From DAITPV01 sp050692555 (GTDB lineage: Bacteria > Actinomycetota > UBA4738 > CALAEC01): 43,840 nucleotides of DNA. Shown piece by piece: positions 31,393 to 39,661 of this stretch (the first letter of the stretch is position 1; every line of letters begins with the position of its first letter). The DNA lies in assembly GCA_050692555.1 (NCBI GenBank), contig JBOGVS010000028.1, positions 1 through 43,840 of the forward strand. The letters run 5' to 3'. Made by a program: the position numbers and the translations under genes. The notes under the pieces were generated by a model. That model saw only the letters and a program-made list of their open reading frames with translations, did not search any database and was not told the origin of the DNA.

Positions 31393-32231
31393 CTCTGGCA
31401 CTGGGGGCAGAAGAAGGAGTTGCGCCCCGAGTACTTCACGACCTGGATGGGGGTGCGACACCGCCGGCACGGCTCGCCCCGGCGACCGTAGACCTTGAGC
31501 TCGTTCTGGTACTCGCCGGGCTTCCCGTACAGGTCCACGTAGGCCTCGTCGCCGAGCGTGGTGCCCCGGAACCGAATGGCCTCCTGCACCACCTCCTGGA
31601 TGGCCCGGTACAGCCGCCGAACCTCCTGAGCCGAGAGCTCGTTCGACATGCGGTCGTGCCGGAGGCCTGCGGCGAACAGCACCTCGTCCGAGTAGATGTT
31701 CCCGAGACCCGAGACGAACTGCTGGTCCATGAGAAGCGGCTTGAGCTTGGTGGCCCGCCGTTCCAGGACGTCCGAGAACTGCTGCCACGTGAACGTGCTC
31801 TCCAGAGGGTCGATAGCGATGTGCGCCAGCTCTTTCACCTTGCCGAGCTGGTCCCCGGGGGTCACGAACAGCTCCCCGAAGGTCCGGGGGTCGATGAATC
31901 GAAGGTCCCCTCCTTGCTGGAACGTGATGATCACGTGGGTGTGGTTGTCGAGCGGTAGCCGCTTGTTGCCGCGGAGGAACCTGCCGCTCATCCCGAAGTG
32001 GGCCACCAGCACCATGCCGTCGTCCAGCTGAAGCAGGATGTACTTCCCCTTGCGCTCCGCCCGCGCGAACTTCCGGCCCTTCAGGCGATCGCGGAACTCC
32101 TTGGGCGTCTTGTGGCGGCGGATCACCCGCTTGGTGTTCTTCATCCGGCGCACGTCGACGGCCGCCACCCGCCGGCCCACCACGTCCTTCTCCAGATCTC
32201 GGCGGACCACCTCGACCTCAGGAAGCTCCAC
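31389..32231 (-). CDS. mutM: Formamidopyrimidine-DNA glycosylase family protein lacking the N-terminal proline
   Basis: MutM/Fpg excises oxidised purines. The 280-aa protein has the full architecture: ELPEVEVVRRDLEKDVVGRR, the lysine loop RAERKGKYILLQL, VAHFGMSGRF, FIDPRTFGELFVT, the helix-two-turn-helix (LLMDQQFVSGLGNIYSDEVL) and a C-terminal zinc finger (CRRCRTPI, then SFFCPQCQ). Canonical enzymes begin Met-Pro-Glu-Leu-Pro; this one begins Met-Glu-Leu-Pro, so the catalytic proline is absent and methionine takes its place. No alternative start restores it: the GTG is fused to the rnc stop (TAGTG) and has GGAGG at 4 nt. From memory similar N termini exist in other actinobacterial MutM-like proteins. 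Activity is therefore uncertain. Confidence 0.88.
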   Translation of the reverse strand: MELPEVEVVRRDLEKDVVGRRVAAVDVRRMKNTKRVIRRHKTPKEFRDRLKGRKFARAERKGKYILLQLDDGMVLVAHFGMSGRFLRGNKRLPLDNHTHVIITFQQGGDLRFIDPRTFGELFVTPGDQLGKVKELAHIAIDPLESTFTWQQFSDVLERRATKLKPLLMDQQFVSGLGNIYSDEVLFAAGLRHDRMSNELSAQEVRRLYRAIQEVVQEAIRFRGTTLGDEAYVDLYGKPGEYQNELKVYGRRGEPCRRCRTPIQVVKYSGRNSFFCPQCQS

Positions 32232-32944
32232 TACCCCTCCCCTGCCGCTACCGTGCTGCTCTCGCTCGACAACCGGCCGAAGGCTTCTCTGGCCGCTCGT
32301 TGCTCGGCCTCCTTCTTCGAGCGTCCCTGTCCGGCCCCGTACGGCTGGCCGTCGAGATACACGGTGGCGGTGAACTCCTTGGCGTGGTCCGGCCCTTCCT
32401 CGCGGACCTTGTACTGGGGCACGGAGCCGATCTCCTGGGCCGCCAGCTCCTGAAGGCCGGTCTTGAAGTCGCGGTCGCCCTCGCCGCGCGCGTAAGCCTC
32501 CATTCGGGGCCAGAACAGGCGCTCGATGAGATCGGTAGCGGCCCGGAGCCCCCGGTCCACGTACACGGCCCCCAGGACCGCCTCCATGGCGTCGGCCAGG
32601 ATGCTGGTCTTGTCCCGCCCCCCGGACAGCTCCTCGCCCTTGCCCAGGAGGATCTCCCGGCCCAGGTCGAGGTCCCGGGCCACGTCGGCGAGCGTGATCA
32701 TGTTGACGGTGGCCGCGCGGAGCTTTGCCAGTTCCCCCTCCGGGAGATCGGGGAACCGCCCATACGCCAGGTCCGTCACCACCAGGCCGAGGACCGCGTC
32801 ACCGAGGAACTCGAGGCGCTCGTTGGTCTCGTCGGTTCCCTGTTCGAAGGCGTAGGACCGGTGGGTGAGGGAGATCTCCCGCATCCGCGGGTCCTTGAAC
32901 CGAACGCCGAGGGCTCGCTCCAGGCGAGTACCCCGTCCCAGCAA
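32231..32944 (-). CDS. rnc: Ribonuclease III
   Basis: RNase III cuts double-stranded RNA and matures rRNA. The catalytic signature ERLEFLGDAVLGLVVTD, DKTSILADAMEAVLGAVYVD and the C-terminal double-stranded RNA-binding domain (FKTGLQELAAQEIGSVPQYK, GRSKKEAEQRAAREAF) are complete. The start is TTG at 32944, preceded by GGAGG at 4 nt; the only downstream Met would remove the first helix. The protein is 237 aa. It follows rpmF by 10 bp and abuts mutM, in the usual rpmF-rnc-mutM order. Confidence 0.95.
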   Translation of the reverse strand: MLGRGTRLERALGVRFKDPRMREISLTHRSYAFEQGTDETNERLEFLGDAVLGLVVTDLAYGRFPDLPEGELAKLRAATVNMITLADVARDLDLGREILLGKGEELSGGRDKTSILADAMEAVLGAVYVDRGLRAATDLIERLFWPRMEAYARGEGDRDFKTGLQELAAQEIGSVPQYKVREEGPDHAKEFTATVYLDGQPYGAGQGRSKKEAEQRAAREAFGRLSSESSTVAAGEG

Positions 32945-32954
32945 CGGCCCTCCC

Positions 32955-33134
32955 CTACGGCTCGATCTCGACCGCCTGGCGCCCGCCGTAGTAGCCGCAG
33001 TTCGCGCACACACGGTGCGGCAGCTTCGGCTGGCGGCACTGGGGGCACAGGCTGTACGTGGGGGCCGCGGCCTTCCAGTGTGACCGGCGACTGTCCCGTT
33101 TCGTCTTCGTGGTCCTTCTCTTCGGTACGGCCAT
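32955..33134 (-). CDS. rpmF: 50S ribosomal protein L32
   Basis: A 59-aa protein with the family N terminus MAVPKRRTTKTKRDSRRSHW and a zinc ribbon made by C30/C33 (CPQC) and C43/C46 (CANC). It ends ...YYGGRQAVEIEP. The ATG has AAGGGA a few bases upstream. It sits between the YceD-family gene and rnc; yceD-rpmF is a conserved pair in bacteria. All four cysteines are kept, so this is the zinc-binding form. Confidence 0.95.
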   Translation of the reverse strand: MAVPKRRTTKTKRDSRRSHWKAAAPTYSLCPQCRQPKLPHRVCANCGYYGGRQAVEIEP

Positions 33135-33144
33135 CAGATCCCTT

Positions 33145-33642
33145 TCACTCGTCCAGGCTCAGCCTGTCCAACGCCGACCACCGGGGGTCGGTGTCCGGAC
33201 CGCACGAACATTCACCGAGGTTCCGGTCCCCCCCGCATCGCTCGCACAACCCCCGGCAGTCGGGGCGGCACAGCGGGGAGAACGGCATCGACAGCATCAC
33301 GTTGTCTCGCACCATGGGATCGAGATCGATCGACCCCTCGCTGAGCGGGTACTGGTCATCCTGGTCCGTGGCACCGGGGGCGTACAGCTCGTGCACCTCG
33401 ATACGGAACTCCTGGACGAAGCCGGTCAGGCACCGTGCGCACCGCAGAGCAAACGTGCCCGCCAGCGGTCCCGACACCAGGATCCCCTCCACCACGTTCT
33501 CGAGGAGCACGTCCACATCGACCGGGGCGCCTTCGGGGACCCGGACCAGCTCGGTGGCTAGGCCCGGAACGGGCTCGGTGACGTGGACCTGTTGCGAGGA
33601 GCCCGGATGGGCCAGCAGCTCGCGGACGTCGATCGGCTGCAT
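33145..33642 (-). CDS. YceD-family (DUF177) protein
   Basis: A 165-aa protein of the YceD/DUF177 family, which occurs beside rpmF and is linked to 23S rRNA or 50S maturation. The conserved cysteine pattern is present: LRCARCLTGFVQ, then PLCRPDCRGLCERCGGDRN and GECSC, so metal binding is likely. A run of acidic residues follows the first cysteines (ATDQDDQYPLSEGSIDLD), as in the family. The ATG at 33642 is preferred over 33645 because the GGAGG site then has a spacing of 4 nt. It overlaps the stop of the coiled-coil gene. Confidence 0.9.
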   Translation of the reverse strand: MQPIDVRELLAHPGSSQQVHVTEPVPGLATELVRVPEGAPVDVDVLLENVVEGILVSGPLAGTFALRCARCLTGFVQEFRIEVHELYAPGATDQDDQYPLSEGSIDLDPMVRDNVMLSMPFSPLCRPDCRGLCERCGGDRNLGECSCGPDTDPRWSALDRLSLDE

Positions 33643-34196
33643 CATCCCTCCTCTGGGGCCAGGTGCTCCTCGGCCAGCGTGGTTCCCCGGAGCCGTTCCC
33701 GGCCCCGCTCGACCTGCTGCAGGGTGCGAGCCAGCTGCTCTTCGATCTTTCCGAGCTGGGCCTCCTGATGCTCCTTGATCTGGGCGATCTGCTCCTGTGC
33801 CCGGGTCAGCGTGGCCTCGAACGCCGCCAGCTTCTGGTCCATGTAGTCCTCGGCTTCCAGCCGCATCTGCCGGGACTGCTCCCGGGCCTCGGATAGGATC
33901 CGCTCGGCCTCGAGCATCGATTGCTTGACCACCTCTTCCTGGGCTACCAGGCCCTTCTGCTCCTCGAGGGCCTGCTGGATGAGCCCCTCGGCGTCCTTCC
34001 GGGCCTTGGTCAGGAGCTGTTCTCGGTCCTTCACCACCCATCGGGCCTGTTTGATCTCCTCCGGCAACGCGGCTCGCATCTCCTGGATCAGCTCGAGAAC
34101 CTCCTCTCGGTTGACCAGCACCGAAGCCGACAGGGGCATGGACTTGGCCTCCATCATCAGCTCCTCGAGCTGCTGCAGTCGGGCCGAGATGTCCAC
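33642..34196 (-). CDS. Coiled-coil protein (DivIVA-like/ATP-synthase-b-like), actinobacterial
   Basis: A 184-aa protein that is helical almost throughout, with Glu, Lys and Gln heptads such as KDREQLLTKARKDAEGLIQQ and EAQLGKIEEQLARTLQQVER. The start of the protein (LEELMMEAKSMPLSASVLVN) is the recognisable family motif; such proteins occur between coaD and yceD in actinobacteria and are often annotated as DivIVA-like or ATP synthase F0 subunit B-like. The function is unknown; a cytoskeletal or membrane-curvature role is only inferred from the annotation. The GTG at 34196 gives the family N terminus, but its ribosome binding site is weak and distant. Confidence 0.82.
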   Translation of the reverse strand: MDISARLQQLEELMMEAKSMPLSASVLVNREEVLELIQEMRAALPEEIKQARWVVKDREQLLTKARKDAEGLIQQALEEQKGLVAQEEVVKQSMLEAERILSEAREQSRQMRLEAEDYMDQKLAAFEATLTRAQEQIAQIKEHQEAQLGKIEEQLARTLQQVERGRERLRGTTLAEEHLAPEEG

Positions 34197-34224
34197 TAAA
34201 CGCGCTCGCTCCTCGCGCTCTCCA

Positions 34225-34701
34225 TTAGGCGAGCCGCTCTTTGAGCCTGGAAGCCACGTGCTCGGGCACCAGACCGCTGACATCCCCGCCGAACTTGGCC
34301 ACTTCCTTCACCAGGGAAGAGGACAGGTAGGACCACTTGGGGCTGGTGGGGACGAAGCAGGTCTCCACGCCCGACAGATGGCGGTTCATCTGGGCCATCT
34401 GGAGCTCGTAGTCGAAGTCCGTGACGGCCCGGAGGCCCTTCATCACCACGCCGACGCCCTGGGCCCGGGCGTAGTCGACCAGAAGGCCCGAGAACGAGGC
34501 CACCTCCGCACCCTTGATGCCGGCCACCGCTTCCTCGAGCATGGCCACACGCTCGTGCAGCTCGAAGAGCGGCAGTTTGGCGGGGTTCTCCACCACCGCC
34601 ACCACCACGCGGTCGAACAGGCGCGCGGCTCGCTCCACGATGTCGAGGTGGCCGTTGGTCACGGGGTCAAAGGTCCCCGGACACAGGACCGTGAGGGTCA
34701 T
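34225..34701 (-). CDS. coaD: Phosphopantetheine adenylyltransferase
   Basis: CoaD adenylates 4'-phosphopantetheine in coenzyme A synthesis. The nucleotidyltransferase motifs are VLCPGTFDPVTNGHLDIVER (with the T/HxGH signature), MKGLRAVTDFDYELQMAQMN and LSSSLVKEVAKFGGDVSGLV. The length of 158 aa is normal. The ATG overlaps the rsmD stop (ATGA); the rsmD-coaD pair is nearly universal. Confidence 0.96.
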   Translation of the reverse strand: MTLTVLCPGTFDPVTNGHLDIVERAARLFDRVVVAVVENPAKLPLFELHERVAMLEEAVAGIKGAEVASFSGLLVDYARAQGVGVVMKGLRAVTDFDYELQMAQMNRHLSGVETCFVPTSPKWSYLSSSLVKEVAKFGGDVSGLVPEHVASRLKERLA

Positions 34702-35240
34702 TCGTCCTCCAAGCAGATGAGGATTCGTGCGTCTCCATAGGCCAGGAGCTTGACTGTCTTCCAGTGTAACGGAACTACATCACTGGAATCCCTTGCCGGC
34801 CTGGTCAGCACGATCATCCCCTCCGGCTCCACGTGCTTGGCCGCCAGGGCCAGCGTCCCGCGCAGGGCCCCGTGAGGATGGTCGTAGGGAGGGTCGAGGA
34901 ACACCAGTTCGAACCGCTCCGGCGACCGGCGGAGAAATCCATCCACGTCCGCTCGCACCACCCCCGCCCGATCGGCCACCGACGCCCTGACCACGTTCTC
35001 CTGGATCGTCCGGACCGCGGCGGCGCTCCGGTCCACGAACGCGGACCGGGAGGCCCCCCGAGACAGGGCCTCGATCCCCACCGCCCCGGTGCCGGCGAAC
35101 AGATCGGCGAACCGAGCTCCCTCCACCCGATCCCCCAGGCTGGAGAACAGCCCCTCCCGGGCCCGGTCGGACAGCGGCCGGGTTCCCGCCGGGACCCGGG
35201 CCAGCCGCACCCCCTTGGCCGATCCGGCGATCACCCTCAC
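34698..35240 (-). CDS. rsmD: 16S rRNA (guanine966-N2)-methyltransferase
   Basis: RsmD methylates G966 of 16S rRNA. The N terminus VRVIAGSAKGVRLARVPAGT is the family start, followed by RPLSDRAREGLFSSLGD, the SAM-binding loop FADLFAGTGAVGIEALSRGA and the catalytic motif LVFLDPPYDHP. The GTG at 35240 overlaps the previous gene by 4 nt (GTGA); the protein is 180 aa, as expected. Longer in-frame sequence upstream is the shadow of the methyltransferase gene. Confidence 0.95.
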   Translation of the reverse strand: MRVIAGSAKGVRLARVPAGTRPLSDRAREGLFSSLGDRVEGARFADLFAGTGAVGIEALSRGASRSAFVDRSAAAVRTIQENVVRASVADRAGVVRADVDGFLRRSPERFELVFLDPPYDHPHGALRGTLALAAKHVEPEGMIVLTRPARDSSDVVPLHWKTVKLLAYGDARILICLEDE

Positions 35241-35851
35241 GGGTTGGTTCGAGCAGTCCCCAAAACGTGGGGTCGAGCCGGCGAGGGGGGACCAAAGGGA
35301 AAGCGGCGCGAAGTCACCACGAAGCCCGCCTCCTGGAGCGTGGCCACCGTGTCCCGGTTGGGGTGGCAGCCTCCGGAGAACACCGACCACAGCGGGGTGA
35401 CCACGTCCTGCACCATCGCCCACCCGGGGCTGGGGGAACGGACGTGCTCCAGGAACCGCAGCTCCCCATCCCTCCGGAGGACGCGGTGCATCTCCCCCGC
35501 CACCTGGTGCGGGTACCGAACCGAGCACAGAGCCAGGCTGACCACCACGGTGTCGAACGCATCGTCGGGGAACGGGAGCGCCTCCGCCACGCCGCGCACC
35601 AGACGAACGGGCACGGGGGCCCGGTCGGCCCGCTCACCGGCGAACCGGAGCATGGTGGGGTCCGGCTCCAGCGCGGTGACCGTGCTCCCTTCCCCGTAGT
35701 GCTCGAAGTTGAGGCCGGTGCCGGCGCCGACCTCGAGCACCCGGCCGGCGGCGCCTCCGGCCATCTCGATGCGGTGGTCGCGCTCGCCGGCCCGGTCGCA
35801 GGCCAGGGCCAGCCGTTCGTACACCCGGGCGAAGATCGGGTGCTCCCTCAC
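35237..35851 (-). CDS. Class I SAM-dependent methyltransferase (UbiE/METTL7-like)
   Basis: A 204-aa methyltransferase. The SAM-binding motif I is GRVLEVGAGTGLNFEHY, followed by the acidic end of strand 2 (VTALEPDPTML) and the conserved AFDTVVVSLALCSV; the pattern is the Methyltransf_11 type. The opening (HPIFARVYERLA) and the segment HPNRDTVATLQEAGF recall METTL7-like proteins. The substrate is unknown. It is not a usual member of the recG-rsmD-coaD neighbourhood, yet it overlaps both neighbours by 4 nt (GTGA at each end), so it is well integrated. Confidence 0.85.
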   Translation of the reverse strand: MREHPIFARVYERLALACDRAGERDHRIEMAGGAAGRVLEVGAGTGLNFEHYGEGSTVTALEPDPTMLRFAGERADRAPVPVRLVRGVAEALPFPDDAFDTVVVSLALCSVRYPHQVAGEMHRVLRRDGELRFLEHVRSPSPGWAMVQDVVTPLWSVFSGGCHPNRDTVATLQEAGFVVTSRRFPFGPPSPARPHVLGTARTNP

Positions 35852-38007
35852 GACTGGAACAGCCAGTCGATGGAATCGGCGAACCGACGCTCCAGCTCTG
35901 CCCGAAGCTCGGGATGGCCGGACAGGTCGGGGTCCGATCCGATCAGCTCGAAGGCTTCCTCCCGGGCCCGGCGGACCAGGTCGGTGTCGTAGGCCAGGCG
36001 GGCCAGCTTCAGGTCCGGGAGTCCCGACTGGCGGATGTCGAACAGCGTCCCCTCGCCTCGGAGCCGGAGGTCGTCGTCGGCAAGCTCGAACCCGTCCGTG
36101 GTGCGGGCCATGGCCCGGAGCCGTTCCTTGGCGTCCTCGTTGTCCGGGGCCGACTCGTCGGACAGCACGCAGAACGACGGGTACCCGCCCCGACCGATCC
36201 GGCCCCTGAGCTGATGCAGCTGAGCGAGGCCGAATCGCTCGGCGTTCTCCACCAGCATCACGGTGGCGTTGGCCACGTCAACCCCGACCTCGATCACCGT
36301 TGTCGAGATCAGGACGTCGGCGTCCCCGGCGCGGAACGCCTCCATCCGGGCGTCCTTCTCCTTCGGCCGCATCCGGCCGTGGAGCATGGCGATCCGGAGG
36401 TCCGGGAACACCTCGGTGGCCAGCCGCTCGGCCTCCTTCTCGGTGGCCTTGACCTCCAGCTGGTTGTCCTCGTCGATCGCCGCACACACCACGAAGGCCT
36501 GCCGGCCTTCCCCCACCTGCTCCTGCACCAGGTCGTAGGCCTCCCTTCGCTCGGCCGCGGTCCGCACGATCCGAGTCTTCACCGGCTGCCGGCCGGCCGG
36601 GAGCTCGTGGAGGACCGAGACGTCCAGGTCGCCGTAGTACGTGAGCGCCAGGGTCCGGGGGATGGGAGTGGCCGTCATGATCAACACGTCCGGAGAGGCG
36701 CCCTTCTCCTTCAGCGCGATCCGCTGATGGAGCCCGAACCGGTGCTGCTCGTCCACCACCGCCAGCGACAGCCCCGCGAAATCAACGGCCTCCTGCACCA
36801 GGGCGTGGGTTCCCACCAGCACGTCGACCTGGCCCGCCTTTACGGCCTCCAGGACCCGCTGCCGCTCCTTGCCGGTAACGGATGCTGTGAGCAGCGCGTA
36901 CGCCGGTCCGTCCGGGTCCTCCCCTCCCAGTAGCGAGGCTTGCGCGTCCGGCTGCGCGGGGGCGCCGCCGGCGACCCGACGCCCCCCGATCGGACCCAGC
37001 AGGGCCTCGACCGTTCGGAGGTGCTGGCCGGCCAGAACCTCGGTGGGCGCCATGATCGCCGCCTGGTGCCCGGACTGCACCGCCGCCATGCATCCGTACA
37101 GGGCCACCACGGTCTTGCCCGAGCCGACTTCCCCCTGGAGCAAACGGTTCATCGGATGAGGCGTGGCCATGTCCTTGGCCACCTCCTCCACGGCCCGGCG
37201 CTGCGCATCGGTGAGCTCGAAGGGGAGCGCGTCCACGAACCGATCCGCGAGCGGGCCCGAGAGGTCGTGGGCGAAGCCCTCGGTCTCGGCCTCCACCCGG
37301 TGCTTCCGGAACGCCACACCGAGCTCGAGGAAGAACAGCTCGTCGAACTTCAGCCGATCTCGGGCCCTGCGCTCGTCGCCGTCGTCATCGGGGAAGTGGA
37401 TGTTCCGCAGCGCGGAGTCCAGCGCGGGCAGTGTCTGGCGGCGACGGATGTCCGCAGGGATGGGGTCGTCGATCGGACCGATCCGGCGCAGGGCGTCGTA
37501 GGCCATCCGCCGGATCACGCCGGGAGACACGCCTTCCCCGGCGGGATGGATCGGCACGATCCGACCCGTGTGGACATAGTCGGCGTCCCCGCCCTTCAGC
37601 ACTTCCACGGCGGGGTTCTGGATCCGGAGGCTCCCCCGGAACGCCCCGATCTTGCCCGAGGCCAGGACCTCCTGACCCGCTCGATGCTTCCGCGCCGCCC
37701 AGGGCTGGCTGAACCAGGTCAGGAGGACATAGCCGGTCCCATCGAAGACCCTCACCGTCACCAGCGTTCGCTTCTTGGCGAGCCGGGCCGTGGTCACCTT
37801 CTTCACCGTGGCGATGAAGGTGGCCTCCTGCCCGATCCGAAGGTCGCCGATCTTCTCGACCTTCGAGCGGTCGAGGTACCGGCGAGGGTAGTGATGGAGG
37901 AGGTCGCCGATGGTCCGGACCCCCAGCGACTCCAGCGCTCCTTTGTACTTGCCGGTCCAGCCGCCAACCGCGGTGGCCGGGGAGTCGGGCGAGAGGGCGG
38001 CGGTCAC
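35848..38007 (-). CDS. recG: ATP-dependent DNA helicase RecG
   Basis: RecG remodels stalled replication forks and branched DNA. The N-terminal wedge (OB-fold) domain with GDLLHHYPRRYLDRS is followed by helicase motifs: LQGEVGSGKTVVALYG (Walker A), MAPTEVLAGQH, VVDEQHRFGLHQR (DEQH box), MTATPIPRTLALT, LHGRMRPKEKDARM, STTVIEVGVDVANATVM and HQLRGRIGRGGYPS. The length of 719 aa is normal. The GTG start overlaps the DAK2 gene (GTGA). The order DAK2-recG-rsmD-coaD is conserved in actinobacteria, here with one extra methyltransferase. Confidence 0.97.
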   Translation of the reverse strand: MTAALSPDSPATAVGGWTGKYKGALESLGVRTIGDLLHHYPRRYLDRSKVEKIGDLRIGQEATFIATVKKVTTARLAKKRTLVTVRVFDGTGYVLLTWFSQPWAARKHRAGQEVLASGKIGAFRGSLRIQNPAVEVLKGGDADYVHTGRIVPIHPAGEGVSPGVIRRMAYDALRRIGPIDDPIPADIRRRQTLPALDSALRNIHFPDDDGDERRARDRLKFDELFFLELGVAFRKHRVEAETEGFAHDLSGPLADRFVDALPFELTDAQRRAVEEVAKDMATPHPMNRLLQGEVGSGKTVVALYGCMAAVQSGHQAAIMAPTEVLAGQHLRTVEALLGPIGGRRVAGGAPAQPDAQASLLGGEDPDGPAYALLTASVTGKERQRVLEAVKAGQVDVLVGTHALVQEAVDFAGLSLAVVDEQHRFGLHQRIALKEKGASPDVLIMTATPIPRTLALTYYGDLDVSVLHELPAGRQPVKTRIVRTAAERREAYDLVQEQVGEGRQAFVVCAAIDEDNQLEVKATEKEAERLATEVFPDLRIAMLHGRMRPKEKDARMEAFRAGDADVLISTTVIEVGVDVANATVMLVENAERFGLAQLHQLRGRIGRGGYPSFCVLSDESAPDNEDAKERLRAMARTTDGFELADDDLRLRGEGTLFDIRQSGLPDLKLARLAYDTDLVRRAREEAFELIGSDPDLSGHPELRAELERRFADSIDWLFQS

Positions 38008-39632
38008 TCCGCGGCTACCAGGACCGCGGGGCTTGACTGCTCACCCCGACGCACCTCGACCTCGTACCCGTCGGACGCCTGCCGGATGGCTTCGGCGATC
38101 CGCTCTCCCACGACGTCATCCACGTCTCGCCCGAGGTACACGGTCACCAGCTCGACATCGGCCGGTCCGAGCGGAAGCACCCGAAGGATGACCTCTTCGG
38201 GATTCGACCCCCACAGGCGCTCCCCCGCCGGCCGCCACACGGACCACCCGTCCGGGGTCCGCTCGATCGCCGCGGTCCCGCATTCGGCCATCGCGACCGA
38301 CATCGAGGCATGGTTGTCGTCCGGAGCGTGCTCCGGACGGAACGCCACCGCGGCAGCGATGCCTTCCGCCGCGTTGCGGGTCCCCATGTTGTCGACCTCC
38401 TTGCCGGTCTCTCGGGCCGCAGCCTCCACGACCGTGGAGACGGCCTCATCGTTCGGAAGGACCAGCACGACCTCACCCGGGCATCGCTCGATGGCCCGGC
38501 CGATCGCGGAGAGGGAGGGAGGATCACCGGGGCCGCCCCGGATCACCTCGGCCCCCAGCGATCGGAACATCTCCACCAGCCCCTCTCCTTCTGCCACGGC
38601 GACCAGCGATTGGGAAGCGTACTCGTCCGCCTCTGGCGTGGGCTCCGGCAGGGGCTCGGCCGAGCGGACCTGGCGGAGCTGTCCCGCCGGGCAGTCCTCC
38701 GCTGCTCCCTCGCCCAGCCAGGTGATCCGGATCTGCGTGGGCTGCCCGGCCTCGATCCCCGCCTCGACCGCCTCCCCCGGCTCCTGCGTGTGAACGTGGA
38801 CCTTGTAGAGTCCGTCGCCGCCCACCAGGACCAGCGATTCACCGATCTCCGAGAGCCGGGCGCGGAGGCCCGGGAGGAACCGGTCGGGGCCGCCGAGCAG
38901 GTACATGACCTCGTACCCGTGGTCCTGAGCCTCCCCGGGGCGCGCGACGGCGTCCTGCCCGACCGGGCCCAGGGGTCCGACCGGGACGGCGGAGTCGCTC
39001 CCGGTCAGCGCCGAGTGCAGGGCGTCGAACAGCAGGAGGAGGCCCTTGGCGCCAGCGTCGACCACCCCCGCCTCGGACAGGTCGTCGAGCTGATCCGTCG
39101 TTCGGTGCAGCGCCGTGGTCGCCGCTCTCAGCGCCGCCGAGGCCACCTCAACGCAGTCGGGGGTCCGATCCGCGACCCGACGAGCTTCCTCGGCCGCCGC
39201 GGCCAGGACCGAGAGCATCGTGCCCTCCACCGGGAGGGCCACGGCTCGGCGAGCGTCCTCGTCCGAGCGGGTCAGGGCCGCGGCCAGATCCCTGCCGTCT
39301 CGCCGCATGCCGCCCCCGGCGCACAGACGGGCACAGAGCCCTCGCAACGCCTGGGCCAGGATCACGCCGGAGTTTCCGCGAGCGGACATCAGCGCGGCGC
39401 GGGAGATGGTCTCGCCCAACGCCGTGAGGTTGCCGCTCCGCTCCCCATGGTCGGGGGCCGCGGCCAGAGCTTCGACGACCCCCTGTTGGGTGAGCAGCAT
39501 GTTCGTGCCGGTGTCCCCGTCGGGGATGGGGAAGACGTTCAGGGAGTCGATCTCCTCGCGGTGGGCGCGGAGCGCCTCAAGGTACCGGGACATGGCGTCC
39601 CGGAGCACCGCGGCGTCCACGGCCTCCGTCAT
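38004..39632 (-). CDS. DAK2-domain protein, FakA/YloV-like
   Basis: A 542-aa protein with an N-terminal DAK2 (DhaL-like) kinase domain: NVFPIPDGDTGTNMLLTQQG holds the Mg-nucleotide aspartates, followed by MSARGNSGVILAQALRGL and GVVDAGAKGLLLLFDAL. The middle and C-terminal parts (YEVMYLLGG, LYKVHVHTQEPGEAV, VVLVLPNDEAV) follow the FakA plan. FakA phosphorylates FakB-bound fatty acids in firmicutes; no fakB is seen here, so the substrate is inferred. The ATG at 39632 is the right start; further upstream the frame is only translated repeat DNA. It heads the long run to mutM. TATAAA lies 9 nt before the ATG. Confidence 0.9.
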   Translation of the reverse strand: MTEAVDAAVLRDAMSRYLEALRAHREEIDSLNVFPIPDGDTGTNMLLTQQGVVEALAAAPDHGERSGNLTALGETISRAALMSARGNSGVILAQALRGLCARLCAGGGMRRDGRDLAAALTRSDEDARRAVALPVEGTMLSVLAAAAEEARRVADRTPDCVEVASAALRAATTALHRTTDQLDDLSEAGVVDAGAKGLLLLFDALHSALTGSDSAVPVGPLGPVGQDAVARPGEAQDHGYEVMYLLGGPDRFLPGLRARLSEIGESLVLVGGDGLYKVHVHTQEPGEAVEAGIEAGQPTQIRITWLGEGAAEDCPAGQLRQVRSAEPLPEPTPEADEYASQSLVAVAEGEGLVEMFRSLGAEVIRGGPGDPPSLSAIGRAIERCPGEVVLVLPNDEAVSTVVEAAARETGKEVDNMGTRNAAEGIAAAVAFRPEHAPDDNHASMSVAMAECGTAAIERTPDGWSVWRPAGERLWGSNPEEVILRVLPLGPADVELVTVYLGRDVDDVVGERIAEAIRQASDGYEVEVRRGEQSSPAVLVAAE

Positions 39633-39641
39633 CGCGACCGG

Positions 39642-39647
39642 TTTATA
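39642..39647 (-). promoter_or_regulatory. -10 element for the DAK2 gene at the edge of the repeat array
   Basis: TATAAA on the minus strand, 9 nt before the ATG and enclosed by a perfect 7-base inverted repeat (CCGGTTT at 39638-39644 and AAACCGG at 39658-39664). The array starts about 14 nt upstream, so its first unit replaces any -35 element. Confidence 0.45.
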
Positions 39648-39661
39648 CAACCTGTGCAAAC

